Notes under the pieces: model-generated
Told to the model about the DNA's origin: nothing
Seen by the model: only the letters and a program-made list of their open reading frames with translations
Database searches by the model: none
Assembly: GCA_014155875.1 (NCBI GenBank)
Contig: JACEFZ010024485.1
Location: 222,501-286,500 of the forward strand
Reading direction: 5' to 3'
Length of the DNA stretch: 64,000 nt
Source: Cepaea nemoralis
Lineage: Eukaryota > Mollusca > Gastropoda > Stylommatophora > Helicidae
Shown here: one piece after another, positions 43,986 to 56,311 of the stretch
How the letters are laid out: every line of letters begins with the position of its first letter
Numbering within the stretch: position 1 is the first letter of the stretch
Program-made: the position numbers and the translations under genes

Positions 43986-44328
43986 TATAAATGTTCGCCT
44001 GTCATTCCAGGAAACACTCTCATCGATGACAAAATACGGCTACAACTGGCAGGATCAGGAATCCTATTCGCCACTATGAGGAAAGAACGTGGTCGAAGAC
44101 GAAGCAGAGGGTACGTAATCAACTGGCCACTGAAACTATAAGTATCCATTCGTTACGACATCTTCTGAGGAAGACGCCGGACATATGGGGATATTCCGGG
44201 TACTGTGGCGTCAATGTTGGATCACACATTCTCATTCACAATTGCAGATGTTTATATGTTTAGTCTCCATGTTTATTCGTATAAGTAATTAATTATTTGT
44301 GTTTGCATTGATAATAAATGCTTTCTGT
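43986..44328. other. No recognisable feature
   Basis: No repeats or coding motifs identified. Confidence 0.4.
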
Positions 44329-44410
44329 CACACACACACACACACACACACGCACGCACGCACGCACGCACGCGCACACGCACGCAAGCACACACACACA
44401 CACACACACA

Positions 44411-44441
<31 letters not shown>
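44329..44441. repeat. (CA)n microsatellite with CGCA interruptions
   Basis: CA runs separated by a (CGCA)n segment at 44351-44390. Confidence 0.95.
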
Positions 44442-44444
<3 letters not shown>

Positions 44445-44895
44445 AATAGAAACCGAAAGACAGAATAACAGAAATGTACAGAAAGGAAACACTATCAGCT
44501 ACCAAAACCAGACACGATGAAGAACAACAGAACTCAAACCAGAAACACGAGCCCAGATAACTTGTAAAACTTATACTGTTGATTAAAAGATATAATACCG
44601 TCAAGTTTCCCATCATAACACGAAACAAGTTAACTAGACGCTAACTCACATTACGGAAATCATGGATCATAGGAAGAGATCTGCACCAAGTTTGTTAGCG
44701 TGAACTCAATACATTTTCGCCAAAACATCAGAGAAATGTTGCCGCTTCCTATGATTTCAGTTGCCTTTGAACTTATCAAAGATATATTCCTTGAGTGGGA
44801 GTGAATATATGACGGCAGGAAAATTGTCATAACGATGAAACAGATTTTTGTTTTTTTAATTGAGCTTGAATAGGGGCAAACATTTGTGAAAGCAA
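44442..44895. other. No recognisable feature
   Basis: No family match or repeat structure seen. Confidence 0.4.
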
Positions 44896-44897
44896 TA

Positions 44898-45170
44898 TAG
44901 TTGGGAGCGGCAGTGGCATAGTGTCCAGACACTCACCTGCCAGCCCAGTGGTCATGGGTTTGATCCTCATCGGCGGATTCAGATTTTTAATATTGCCCTG
45001 GGCTCCCCCGGTCGACCCTACCTAAAATGTGTACCAAGAAATATCCTGGGAAGTGAAGGCGGCCGTGGGATACTGATCATATCACCTACACAGCCGCCAA
45101 CTGATCTATAAAAATTTGGATCTAGCACTGTTAGCCCAATGCGCTTTAAGGTGTGTAAAGGGATCCTTTC
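44898..45170 (+). repeat. SINE-B copy, full length
   Basis: Head 'ggagcggcagtggcatagtg', 'actcacctgccagccc', B box GGGTTTGATCC (near 44956), then 'ccctgggctcccccggtcga', 'aatgtgtaccaagaaatatc', 'gggaagtgaaggcggccgtg', 'ggatctagcactgttagccc'. It serves as the reference copy for the family here. Confidence 0.83.
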
Positions 45171-45779
45171 CTTATTTTCAAGTGTGTTAACACATCTCAG
45201 TATAAACAAGCGCATCATAAATATATTATTACAAGAGCACACTTTATAGCTAAAGGGTGTTTAGAGCACGGCCAGGCCAGAGCTACTGTATGCCAACACT
45301 TTGCTGCCTTTAACAAGAAAGTGTCTCAAGATATAACTGCGCGGGCCAGAAATAGATGTGGTTTTAATGTTTCTACTCGGTGTCTGGGAGATCATGTGAG
45401 CTAATTTGCTTTGTGTAAAGAGCCTTGGCACCGATCTCTGGTCCCCCGGAAGTCCCTAGCCGATAATAGCAGTGTCAGACAATAAGATCCTTGCGTCAGA
45501 TAAAGAGGGGTCTAGGAAATAACGAGATGAGGGGATTGATATCTTTAAATTTGTTAGAGTTACAAGGGGGAAAGAGATTGTAAGTTCCATGTGGTCACTT
45601 AAAACGAACGCATTAAACTTCAAGTGTGTTTGATATGGTGACATTTCTATTTCAAAAATATAATTATAAGAGGTGTGTGACACACAGCAAAGGACAGTTA
45701 CAATGACAGACAGATGGACGGACAAATAAACAGAGAAAACTGAAGGGAGAAGTAGATGTAATAAGACAGAGAGTTGATT
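45171..45779. other. No recognisable feature (0.6 kb)
   Basis: No coding signal recognised. Confidence 0.4.
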
Positions 45780-46482
45780 CTTCTTTCTCATGCACGTTCT
45801 CGTCCTCTGCTTCCTCTTCTTGTTCTTTTTCTTCTTCTTCATCTTCCTCTTCTTCTTCTTCTTCTTCTTCTTCTTCTTCTTCTGCTTCTTCTTCTTCTTC
45901 TTCTTCTTCTTCTGCTTGTTACTTCTTCTCTTTCTTCTTCTCCTCACGTTCATCCTTCCCTTCCATTTCCTCTTCTTCTTCTTCTTCTTCTCCTTCTTCT
46001 TCTTCTTCTTCTTCTTCTTCTTCTTCTTCTTCTTCTTCTTCTTCTTCTTCTTCTTCTTCTTCTTCTTCCTCCTCCTCTTCTTCTTCTTCTTCTTCTTCTT
46101 CTTCTTCTTCTTCTTCTTCTTCTTCTTCTGCTTCTGCTTGTTACTTCTTCTCTTTCTCCTTCTCCTCCCGTTCATATTTCCCTTCTATTTCTTCTTCTTC
46201 TTCTTCTTCTTCTTCTTCTTCTTCTTCTTCTTCTTCTTCTTCTTCTTCTTCTTCTTCACCTCTTCATCCTCCTCCTTATCCTGCTCTTTGTTCTTCCTCT
46301 TCTTTTTCTTTTTCTTTTTGTTTGTTCTTCTCTTCCAAGTCCTCCGTCACCTCCGCCTTTTACTCTTCGCCTCGTCCTCCTTATTCCCTTCTTCTTCTTC
46401 TTCTTCTTCTTCTTCTTCTTCTTCTTCTTCTTCTTCTTCTTCTCCTCCTTCTTGTTCTTCTTCTTCTCCTTCTTCCATTTAT
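45780..46482. repeat. (CTT)n tract, 700 bp, with higher-order duplication
   Basis: Nearly pure polypyrimidine. Interruptions 'ttctgcttgttacttcttct' at about 45910 and 46133 recur 223 bp apart, each followed by 'ctttctyctyctcctc...gttcat' and 'cccttc...tttc'. A longer unit (CTT run plus spacer) was therefore tandemly duplicated. The 240-250-codon frames are artefacts. Confidence 0.95.
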
Positions 46483-46985
46483 GTCCTCCTTCGTTCTGAC
46501 TGTGACCATTTACAACGAATGGGATTTCCATTGAAACATCAGATTTGATACAAAATTGCCCTCTCTGTAGGAGAGAAACAACAAACAAACTGTGTTGCAC
46601 TTGTCATGAACCTGTAAAGATTAAAACCTATTGTAAGATATTTGAAAGTGTTAGACAGAATAATACGGGTATGGCAACTGGTAGGCCTCTTAAAGGCAAC
46701 AATATTCAAGCATGTGACCCAACCAAAGTAGTGATGACAGTATTATAGATGAACTTTATAGTCACACGAATAATACTTCGATGAAGTGCAAATTCTCAGA
46801 AATAAATATCATAAATGGGAACTTAATTGCTAAAGATAGAGACCAACAAGATAGATGCACAATAGGTAATTACGGACGAAGGAAACGTAATTAAATGGGA
46901 AGCAGACATGAAGCATGTTGGAAACAACTGATATCAATAGCATCCAAGAAGATTATGGACGTGAAAAAAAAAAGAGAGAGAGAGA
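46483..46985. other. No recognisable feature
   Basis: A 67-codon plus-strand frame (46545-46748) has a few Cys residues (CPLCRRETTNKLCCTCHE) but no clear domain. A short (GA)n lies at 46973-46986. Confidence 0.4.
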
Positions 46986-47217
46986 GTTGCATATCCTTTA
47001 CATGACGTTACACTCAACATTGGCATTTTTTTCGCTGTTTGTAATTCCAGGGCAAGTTTACGCTCAATAGTTTGCCATTGCTTTCTGAACGACCGGCACT
47101 CATATCATTGTGTGGAAACTAATACAAAACTGTCTGCTTCCAAATCGCACGCAACTGTGTTTCGAACGCGGTATGCGGGATTACGAATTGCGTCCGTAAC
47201 TCCTTCGCCACAGAGGC
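46986..47217 (-). repeat. SINE-D copy, full length
   Basis: Reverse complement of the family over its length: 'gttgcatatcctttacatga', 'gcaagtttacgctcaatagt', 'tttgccattgctttctgaac', 'gtgtttcgaacgcggtatgc', 'tccgtaactccttcgccaca'. Confidence 0.9.
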
Positions 47218-47224
47218 TGATAGG

Positions 47225-47268
47225 TAGATGGTTGGGTCGGTGGGTGGGTGGGTGGGTGGGTAGGTAGG
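47225..47268. repeat. GGGT/TAGG tetranucleotide repeat
   Basis: 'gtgggtgggtgggtgggtag' adjoins the 5' end of the SINE-D copy. Confidence 0.85.
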
Positions 47269-47269
47269 T

Positions 47270-47888
47270 TTATCTAGATGAAAACTAGCTGGCATGTTAA
47301 AACAAAAGCAACTTGCAGTTTGGTGAAGCTTAGGGCGAAGAAGGTTCGGCGTGAAGCCTAAGGGATACATTAATCTAGAAATTTATAGAGACATAAAACA
47401 CATTCTAACGCATGCCAACAATGTGAGACAAATAAATCAGGCACTAGTTCGGGTCATTTCATTCTATAATCCGTTCATGACACGTGAAATGAAAGATCTT
47501 GATCGAACGCCGTGTGTCTGGACTGACAGATTCCAATGAATGGGGTTAATTGGACTGCTCCCATTAAATATATTTGCATGGGGTTGTAGGAAAAAACAAG
47601 CATGTATTAAATAGGAGACGTCCTGTCGAGTAGTACTTCCAGCAAGGGGTTTATTAATGATGTACTCTGCAACAGAATCTTACATCTTTGGAAATTATTT
47701 GAGGAAATACGGCCTTGCCTTCAACACATGCCAAATACAGGGGCATGAATTATCAAATTGTAAAGATATTTTTGGTGGGAAATGTGACACCTTCGATATT
47801 TAACTCCCTTGAAAAGTTGTTTACATAAATAATGGATAAGTGAGTCAAGACGACCCAGAAACTGCACTGCACATATACATACATACAT
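47270..47888. other. No recognisable feature (0.6 kb)
   Basis: No coding or repeat signals recognised. Confidence 0.4.
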
Positions 47889-47889
47889 T

Positions 47890-47920
<31 letters not shown>

Positions 47921-47933
47921 ACACTTACACACA

Positions 47934-47969
<36 letters not shown>

Positions 47970-47970
47970 A
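47890..47970. repeat. (CA)n microsatellite
   Basis: CA runs interrupted by TACA/TTACA. Confidence 0.93.
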
Positions 47971-48239
47971 AATACACAACACACATCAATGTACCTATTT
48001 ATGCACTTCCCTTACCGAAAGGTTCGTCTGTCAGACACTGGGGTGTATTGTGTAAGGTTGACTTCCGCTAGCCCTGGAGTGGGAAACCTTTTTTGTAGTT
48101 TTTGTGCCGAACAAACGTTGCGAAGTCACTCAGCGTGTCAGCCTTCGTCCACCATAGTCTATTCCATATTCGTTTGCCTTCTTCATCATCTTCTTCTTTT
48201 TCTTTTTCGTACTTCAGTATGAATAAATGCAAAGAAAGC

Positions 48240-49000
48240 AGTAGTCAACTTAAGCTTTTTTTTTATATCCCCATTGAGTTTGTCCTCAAATGGAGTGGAT
48301 GTTGGCCAAAATACGTTTCTTTATTTTGCATATGTTAGACACTGCCTGCAACAAATATTTAACTGTCATTTTACCAGTTCCACAGTTACATTCATCAGTA
48401 TTTTCCATCTTTAGTTTCTTAAACATGTGTTATGTCAGCCTGTTGCGGACTGTCCGTGGTCTTAAGATTGTAAGTTGTTCTTTTCTTATGGGCTGGAAAT
48501 ATGCATCATCTTTCTGTTAACCTGGATGCTCTAATTTCCACCTAGTTCTATAATTGCTTCTTATAAATCTCTTGGCCTCATCACAGGTTATGTGTAATCA
48601 GATTGAGGTAGCTGCCCCGTTCCTTTACTAATTGGTCGGTTTCTTCATTTCCACATATGTTGGGTTCCTGGCATAGCTCGTGTGGTGCTGCCCTTAAGTC
48701 TGCTATTTCTGTACTTTTTATACTGTTCAATATTGAAACAACTGACTTCGCATGCGTAAATAAAGCGATTTGTTTCTCTTTATTTTTCTCATGTCAACAA
48801 CAATTCAGCCAGTTTTTAAAGCTTCTGTCTCTGCTCTGAAGTTTCTTGAGAACTATCCAGTAGCTACTGACAGTGTCTTCTTTGCTTAAGTTTTTAGATT
48901 AAGGAGAATTCCCCACCTGCATTTTCTTATGAGCCCCCCACCCCTTGATCCTTCCTTATATGCATGAGTCCAGGTGCTGGTGGGTAGTGTTCTTCTATGT
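48240..49000 (-). pseudogene. I/jockey-group LINE, RNase H C-terminal part and 3' end (copy 2)
   Basis: In broken frames the minus strand encodes NICGNEETDQLVKE (final RNase H motif), LITCDEAKRFIRSNYRTRWK, LTILR.RTV.NRLTHHMFKK and a C-terminal DE.NCGTGKMTVKYLLQA, parallel to LHLRTGHNRLCNHMY / CTCG..ADHILQGC in copy 1. Earlier RNase H motifs may lie further upstream to about 49560 but are too decayed to place. Confidence 0.65.
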
Positions 49001-50196
<1,196 letters not shown>

Positions 50197-51608
50197 TTAG
50201 CACCTTGCCGTCTTGGCAGACGATAGTTTGTGCTTCAAAAAGGCATAATAACTTTTACCCATGGCGAATGTAGCGAATGTGACTGATAAGGCCAATTCGC
50301 GCTGTAAATGTTCGTTCACAGTGGGTGTATGTGAACACGTGGTCATTTCCACCATCATGCACCATCTTACGTCTCACACGCTCGGTGTTTGACTTATCTG
50401 CAATAATTTTCTCCTTTGTCTTTATCCAATTTCTGATGTTTGCCCTCCATGCAACACGTTCAGCGGCGAAATGCTCCCAATGTGCATTATCTATGCCTGT
50501 ATCAATCATGTCCCGCTTACACACATCTTTGTATCGTAGTAGAGGCCGAACCTTGAGATCTCTTACCCATCTGTAATTCACCAAAAATAGATGTCCTTTG
50601 GTATTTTACCATCATCCATCCTCCTTAGATGTCCTATCCATCTAAGTCTACGAAGACTGAGCATGGAATTAAACCGTCACACAACCTGATCTTTCCAATA
50701 CTTCAGTATTTGTGATTTTGTCTTGCCACTTAATACCAAGAATTCTTCGCAGATACCGCATATGAAAGCTGTTTAAACGTTTCGCTTGGTGTGATTAAGT
50801 TATCCAGGTTTCACTGCAATAAAGAAGAGTACTAAGGACACAGGCTTGATAGACAAGGACTTTTGTTTTGGCAGTAAGCTTCCTGTTCTCCCAGACTCTT
50901 TTTCTTAACCTGTTCATTGATGGTACGCTTACTCACTTTATATCAGTTATATATCTAGCTTTTTTTAAGAATCATTAAATGTTTACGTAACTTTGGGTGT
51001 TGGCTGGGCATCAAACTCTATTTATTCGCTCCTTGGTGGATTACGGGCCTCTGCTCAAACAATAAGATACCAGATCAGGCTAGTATTTATTATTTTTTTC
51101 CCCACTGCTTTTATCTCACACTCTTACGTCTACGGGTTTGCTCGCTGCCTTACCAATCCGGATGTTGATTTCCTGATCTAGGGATAATTTGCTATTTACC
51201 ACTGATCCTAGATATGTAAAATTTGTCTACCATATCTAATTCGGCGTCGTCAGTAAAGATTGATGGTACCCCATGTGCACCTTGTGACATAATCTGTGAC
51301 TTCTTTTTGCTAATTGTTAAACCAAATTCAGAACAAGCATTGGAGAATGCATATAGTAGACATTGTAATTCTTCCTCAGAGTAGGTCGTAACTGCAGCAT
51401 CATCTGCACAAAGCAACTCTCTGATCAGTACCCTCCTAATTTTGGTCTTGGCCTTCAATCTTTGAGCATTGTAGAGGCCGCCATCTGAGCGTGAGTGATT
51501 GTATATACCACCATACTGATCATGAAGGGCATATTTCAGTAGAAGTGAAAAGTATATTCCAAAGAGGGTTGGAGCTAGTACACAACCTTGCTTAACCCCA
51601 CTCTTGAT
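50197..51608 (-). mobile_element. 5'-truncated copy of the FADD/zinc-finger LINE, interrupted by an insertion
   Basis: The minus strand matches the 3' third of the 39247 LINE: SGVKQGCVLAPTLFGIYFSL (51600), RELLCADDAAVTTYSEEEL (catalytic FADD changed to CADD), ACSEFGLTISKKKSQIM, then after the insertion the RPLLRYKDVCKRDMID, AAERVAWRANIRNW segments and the C-terminal finger CTHCERTFTARIGL-SHIRY. It ends with the family 3' end 'acggcaaggtgctaatg'. Indels break the frame. No clear target-site duplication was found. Confidence 0.88.
50920..51137. mobile_element. ~218-bp insertion of unknown type within the LINE copy
   Basis: The sister copies run uninterrupted through 'tgttcattgttgttgctgcc'. Here 'tgttcattg' (50911-50919) is separated from 'ctgccttaccaatccgg' by about 218 bp that match nothing else in the window. 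No TIRs or poly-A tail are obvious. Confidence 0.55.
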
Positions 51609-51789
51609 ATGAGACACAAGGAACAACGCAAACGACTAAACGTCTCGCACGGCAGGGGACAGGAGTCACGACCCGGAAGGGCCGCCCCTAGAGAATTTTA
51701 AGAAGTGAAAGGGTCGAAATATTCGGTGAAGAGAGATCCTTTCTGACGATCACAAGCCTCCCGTAGTGTTTCCTCCGAGGCGGAGTTTT

Positions 51790-52556
51790 TATCACTGGGC
51801 CATAGAGATCATGAAGAATGGTAAATCACAAGGATATGATGAGATACCAGCTGAGCTAATTAAAGCGGGAGGAGAAGTAAGCATACAAATATATCACGAA
51901 TTATTAAAAAGATATGGTATATGGCCTAAAGATTGGAAGAGAATTATTTACATTCGAATACCAAAAAGGGCAACCTGAAATTATGGATCATTAATTACCA
52001 ACAATGGTGACATAATGAAGGAAATTAAAAGAAGAATGTCTATTGCTCATCAGAAATTAAAATAACTGAACAAATTGTGGAGAGGGACAGATAGAACTAC
52101 ACAAATTAGATTTTTAAGAGCATACATCTTTCCCATTATCACATACATACGCCTATGAGAATGAACACTAACTAAACAAGCTGAACATCGCATAAATATC
52201 TTTGAATATAAATGTTATATACGGGTTCTAAGAATATCTTGGATAAAGAAAAGAACAAATAAATGCATCCAAGAACTGAATATTGAAGAAGGTTGGCTAC
52301 CTAAAGACGAAAAACCAAAGAAAATTGAAATATTTCGGTCACTTGAAACGTCACGAAAGTTTGGAGAGAACAATAATGGAGGGGCATATGCCTGGGAAGA
52401 GAGGAAGAGGAAGGCCAAAGAGAAGATGGTTACAGGATGTGGCTGATGATCTCCAGATGGGTGTATCGGACGCGGCACATCTTGCTTATGGCAGTGAAGT
52501 TTTCCGGACGGTTGTTATGGAAGCGAAGTTCTGCAAGAACATGCTACTTAATGAAT
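51790..52556 (+). pseudogene. RTE LINE with internal deletion, (ATGA)n tail
   Basis: Encodes the RT N-terminal piece AIEIMKNGKSQGYDEIPAEL, IKAGGEVSIQIYHELL, WPKDWKRIIYIRIPK. It then skips the catalytic core and continues (52015 on) with MKEIKRRMSIAHQKLK, FLRAYIFPIITYI, ELNIEEGWL, LKYFGHLKRHESLERTIMEG, KRGRGRPKRRWLQDV. The ORF end is followed by an ATGA/TGAA tail at 52550-52592, typical of RTE 3' ends. Confidence 0.8.
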
Positions 52557-52692
52557 GAATGAATGGATGAATGAATGAATGAATGAATATACTGTATTTC
52601 AATTCACTCAGTTGGTCACTGAAAATTATTCCACATGCTACGTTTGGTAAGCGTGTCGTAGCTTGCCGACGCTTGCTCTAGATACTTTAGAC

Positions 52693-53107
52693 CAGTGTTT
52701 CTCAACCTTTTTTAGTCCATGCACCACTTCGCCATATGTTCAGAATGTAAACCCCCCCCCCCCCCTGCGTATTTCCTCACAATAAATCTACCCCCCCCCC
52801 CTTTTTTTCCTCTAATCAGTATACGTAAAAATGGAAGCCAAATTTAATAACACATACTAGAACAAGTCTATACGTCAATATAACACGTGATTAGCGGGTC
52901 TACTTACGTTATAAAACGAATTTCAGTGGGGCGAGAAGTACAGGACTGTGAAGTATGGAGGGAAAAACAATATCAAGTAATCGGTTCTTGTAGTAACGCG
53001 ATCTTGAAATAATCTTAATCCCCCCCCCCCCTCCCCTTGGGGGTGGGAGAATGTTAACATTCTCCCACCCGGGGGGGGAGGAATTCCCCACCGGCTGATA
53101 ACCACTG
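52693..53107. mobile_element. hAT MITE (~415 bp) with 8-bp TSD
   Basis: Ends CAGTGTTTCTCAACC and (inverse) CAGTGGTTATCAGCC are hAT-type TIRs (12 of 15 matching). Flanks CTTTAGAC (52685-52692) and CTCTAGAC (53108-53115) match at 7 of 8. The interior carries C homopolymers (52754-52766, 52791-52801, 53020-53030) and a perfect 28-bp palindrome at 53042-53069 embedded in C/G runs. Confidence 0.83.
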
Positions 53108-53885
53108 CTCTAGACAATGCAATGACCTTTATCTGCCTCGAGACGGTTAATTTTCCTATTCCAGGGCAACAGTCTTACAGACTATACTGTCGTGTGATGT
53201 TTGATGTGCGCGGGTTTCCCAGGGGCATTCCTTGTTGCGCCGAGAAGCCAGGAGGCGTGTCTTCGTCGTGGATAAGAATGCTCTAATTCTTAATCTGCTA
53301 GTACATTGATGACGAGGTAGCGGGATCGTTTCCTACACACGTCAGTTGGTACTTACCAATGATTGCTCGTTCAGACAGCACTGGCAGAACGTAAAATTGC
53401 ATAGAAAATCACCCTGGGGTTGGGGTTGATCGCAACGTCCTGCAAAGGATTTGCAGTTTTGTTGTTTTGTTTATCCGAGAAGGCAATGTGTCCGATCTTA
53501 CTACCCAAGATGCCAAGCGGCAGTGTCATACCTTTAACAACCAAGAGTTTCTGTTGACATGTAAAACCACAAGGATGAAATGAACACAATGACAACAAAT
53601 CAGCAAAGAGGAAGCAGATAAGAATCTCCGTTTACGAAAGAAAAAGAACGAGATACATCATAAGAACCCCGACTATAACCAAATCGATAAGTCGATGGTT
53701 GAAAGGGCCATTTGTCTCAAGAACTGCAATTGGAATTGACAAATTTCCAATCATCTGCTGAAAGCGCAATTTAATCAGGGGCGGACATCGAAAGCTCAGC
53801 CAGAGCGCCGCATAAATACAAGGCAGTAATATTAAACCGGTTCACTATTTAACGTGATCGTGTGTTATAGCAATTTAAAATAAAC
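53108..53885. other. No recognisable gene; SINE-D tail-like patch at 53409-53455
   Basis: 'ctggggttggggttgatcgc' + 'aacgtcctgcaaaggatttgc' resembles the last 45 bp of SINE-D on the plus strand. Otherwise nothing recognised. Confidence 0.4.
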
Positions 53886-53887
53886 AT

Positions 53888-54145
53888 AGGGTCAGCATGG
53901 CGCGTTGGTAAACATGCGGTGTGATGTTGTCGAGGTATGGGCTTCAACCCCTACACTGGACATTTTGACTAAAATGTTGACTTCTCCCTCCTTGACTTGG
54001 GGACGTACCTCTGAAGTTGGAGTGGGTTCGCTGATGGCGAGGGACACTGGTAATAGGGAAAGCTAATTCACTGCTCAAAATGTAATCCAGTACCACTAGA
54101 AGTAGTGTGTGGACTACGCTTAGGTTCAAAGCGAGTGAGCGCCAA
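53888..54145 (+). repeat. SINE-C copy, full length
   Basis: Head 'gtcagcatggcgcgttggta', B-box region 'tgggcttcaacccct' (53938-53952), body 'tttgactaaaatgttgactt', 'gacttggggacgtacctctg', tail 'tagaagtagtgtgtggacta' + 'cgcttaggttcaaagcg', then an A-rich end. Confidence 0.8.
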
Positions 54146-54194
54146 AATAAATAAAAACAATAAACATCAGAAATAAGCAGTCGGTATTTTTGGC

Positions 54195-54392
54195 TTCATT
54201 TTATGAGAAGCGAGCAATTGGCACATATTTGGCCACTTTATGAAAAGAGAAAAATTGGAACACGAATGGCTACATTATGAGAAGACAAAAACTAGAATAT
54301 ATTTGGCCACACGATAAGATTATGGAAATTGGAATATAAATAATCACATTATGAGAAGAAGGAAACTGAAACATATTTGGCAACATTATGAG
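54195..54392. repeat. ~37-bp minisatellite whose unit is a LINE coding fragment
   Basis: Five units of 36-38 bp ('ttggccacattatgagaaga' + 'aaaaactggaacatat'). Each unit translates to GH-MRR-KLEH, the conserved C-terminal motif of the RTE LINEs here (compare 29480-29520 and 4700). The repeat therefore arose by tandem amplification of LINE coding DNA. Five 'ttccaa' units follow at 54392-54415. Confidence 0.72.
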
Positions 54393-54506
54393 TTCCAATT
54401 CCAATTCCAATTTTCAAAACAAAAATTCCAAATTCGGCCTCGTTCAACCTGCGTCTTTCAGCTGTGGTTATTGTTGAGGTCCGTGGTTTTTGTGGGTTCA
54501 TTCACC

Positions 54507-56311
54507 CTAATTCTTGTCTTGTGCGCTCTTACGAGTTAGTCCTGATCCGGACTGGTTCTGTTTGTTTGTGTCTGTGACGTCAGCTGGGGGATCGGTCGGC
54601 GGCTGTCCTTTGTGCTCGTCTCCTTTTGTGGTATCTTTTGTTACTGAAGGCTCCTGGCTCGTCTGGCTTGACTGGTTGCAGTCCTTAAAAGGACTTTTTA
54701 TTTGATTTTTTTTTTTGGCCTCCTTTTTGTGTATTTTCTGTAGGAGCTTATCGATGTTTTCATTTTCCTCCTTGCGCCTTTTTCTTCTTCGAGTTTGAGC
54801 TTCTGTTGCCATTCGATTTTTTCCTCTGCGGTCAGAAATGGGACGATCTCTCCTTCATCTATATAGTATTTCCATGGGTGATCTTCATCCTCGTATAAAT
54901 CTGGTTCTTCAGCGATACGGAATGGCATTGGTTTCCCCTTGATTTTCTTGTACTTCTTTGCTTTTTCTTCCATGCGCCTTCTGTATTCCTTGCACCTGAG
55001 TTCGTGTGTCCTCTTTATCTCCGCGAGTTCTTCATCGGTAAATAGTGGCGGTATCGGGGCGTCCTCTCTGTCGTCGTCAGGCTGCTCATCTCGGTTTTCT
55101 TCGGATGTCTGGCTGGATATTGGCTTCCCTTTGGCTGTTTCGGGCGTCGTGGTTGGGCTGCTGGCTTTCGCTTGCGATTCAGGCTCGGTCTCTTGGTTTT
55201 CATCTTGCGGTTTCTCTGTAATTTCTTGTACGGCTTCTGTTGTTTTGTTTCGGAATATTTCCATTTCAGCTTTCTGTAGTTCTCGCTCTGATTTAATGGT
55301 TTGTAGGATTTCTTCGTTCTCCTTCTTAATCAGTGCCATATGTTCCACTTCTTGCTTGATGTTTTGCTGAATCTCCTTCATTTCCGCCAGTAGTTTTTCG
55401 TTGTCGCTGGTCGGAGTCGGCGTCAGCAGTGCCTTGACTTGTCTCTTCAACTCGTCTATCTGTTTTTGCAGTTGATCTCTTTCAGCTTGTGCTATACCCG
55501 TGGCTGTCTCGCCCCTTCGCATTGCTTCCTTGACTGGTGTATTCGTGGTAGTTGCGATCTTTAAGGCGTCTCTGTGTCGTTGCAGGTACGGACAGCCCAA
55601 GTATCTTGCTCCATGCTTGCCCAGGCAGTTGGCGCACTTTCTTTTGTTGTTAGGAGCTCGGAAGTCCGTGTCCAGCTTGGCCAGCGGACACTCCTTGAAG
55701 GCGTGGTGATCGGCGCAGTAACGGCAGATTTCCGTCTTACTGCGACATATTGCTCTGGTGTGGCCGGCCCTCTGGCATCTGGAACATTGGTTGACTCTAG
55801 GGATGAATCTCTCTGGCTGCTGCATTCTCTTGTTGATTGATACTGTTATCGGCATCTCGCTGCCCTCTGTCGTCACCACCGCCAAGGTTGTGGGAATCTT
55901 CTAGAATCGGATGTGGAGATTCTCATCTTGTAGCTGCTTCAGGATTTCTTGGTCTGCCAGCTCCACTTGGATTCGTTTGACAACCCACTTGCTTGTCGGT
56001 GAGTCGGTGTTTCCGACTCTGGTGTCTTTCTCCTCCCTCTGCTTCTCAGTAGGTTTGGCTCTTGTCTGTGGTGGGCTGTCGATCTTCTCCCTCGTGGTAG
56101 CTTCAGTAATAGCTGTAGTTTCAGGTAGGCATTCTTCACGTTCATCTTCTTCCCAGTCTTGTCGGCTCCCACGCTGCACATCTTGGATACCGCGTGTTTC
56201 TTGTTGGATTTGCAACGTGACATTCCCCCCCCCCCCCCTAATCAGGCTTCTTGACTGGTTAAGGCGACTTGTCTTGTTAACGTTTGCAGTGCGAATGAAG
56301 GTGACGCACAT
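54507..56311 (-). pseudogene. LINE ORF1 (gag-like, three CCHC zinc knuckles), frameshifted
   Basis: ORF1 proteins bind LINE RNA and form the ribonucleoprotein particle. Three overlapping minus-strand frames (56311-55901, 55885-54698, 54812-54507) together give about 600 codons. The middle frame holds three zinc knuckles at residues 34-47 (CSRCQRAGHTRAIC), 54-66 (CRYCADHHAFKEC) and 84-98 (CANCLGKHGARYLGC), then a coiled-coil-like stretch (about 130-220; QLQKQIDELKRQVKALL) and an acidic, lysine-rich C-terminus. This layout is typical of ORF1 of I/jockey-group LINEs, so it may belong to the RNase H LINE family seen at 37433 and 62596. No ORF2 follows downstream. Only two frameshifts are needed to explain the breaks. 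Confidence 0.85.

Noticed and set aside
45456..46600. Poly-Lys, poly-Leu, poly-Phe frames of 114-252 codons
   Set aside because: Direct translation of the CTT/GAA tract.
46545..46748. Cysteine-rich zinc-binding peptide (CPLCRRETTNKLCCTCHE)
   Set aside because: Too short, no known spacing pattern beyond chance, no context.
47225..47268. Telomere-like G-rich repeat
   Set aside because: GGGT/TAGG tetranucleotides, not TTAGG or TTAGGG, and only 44 bp.
54939..55370. 143-codon plus-strand frame (Ser/Phe/Cys rich)
   Set aside because: Shadow of the LINE ORF1 on the other strand.
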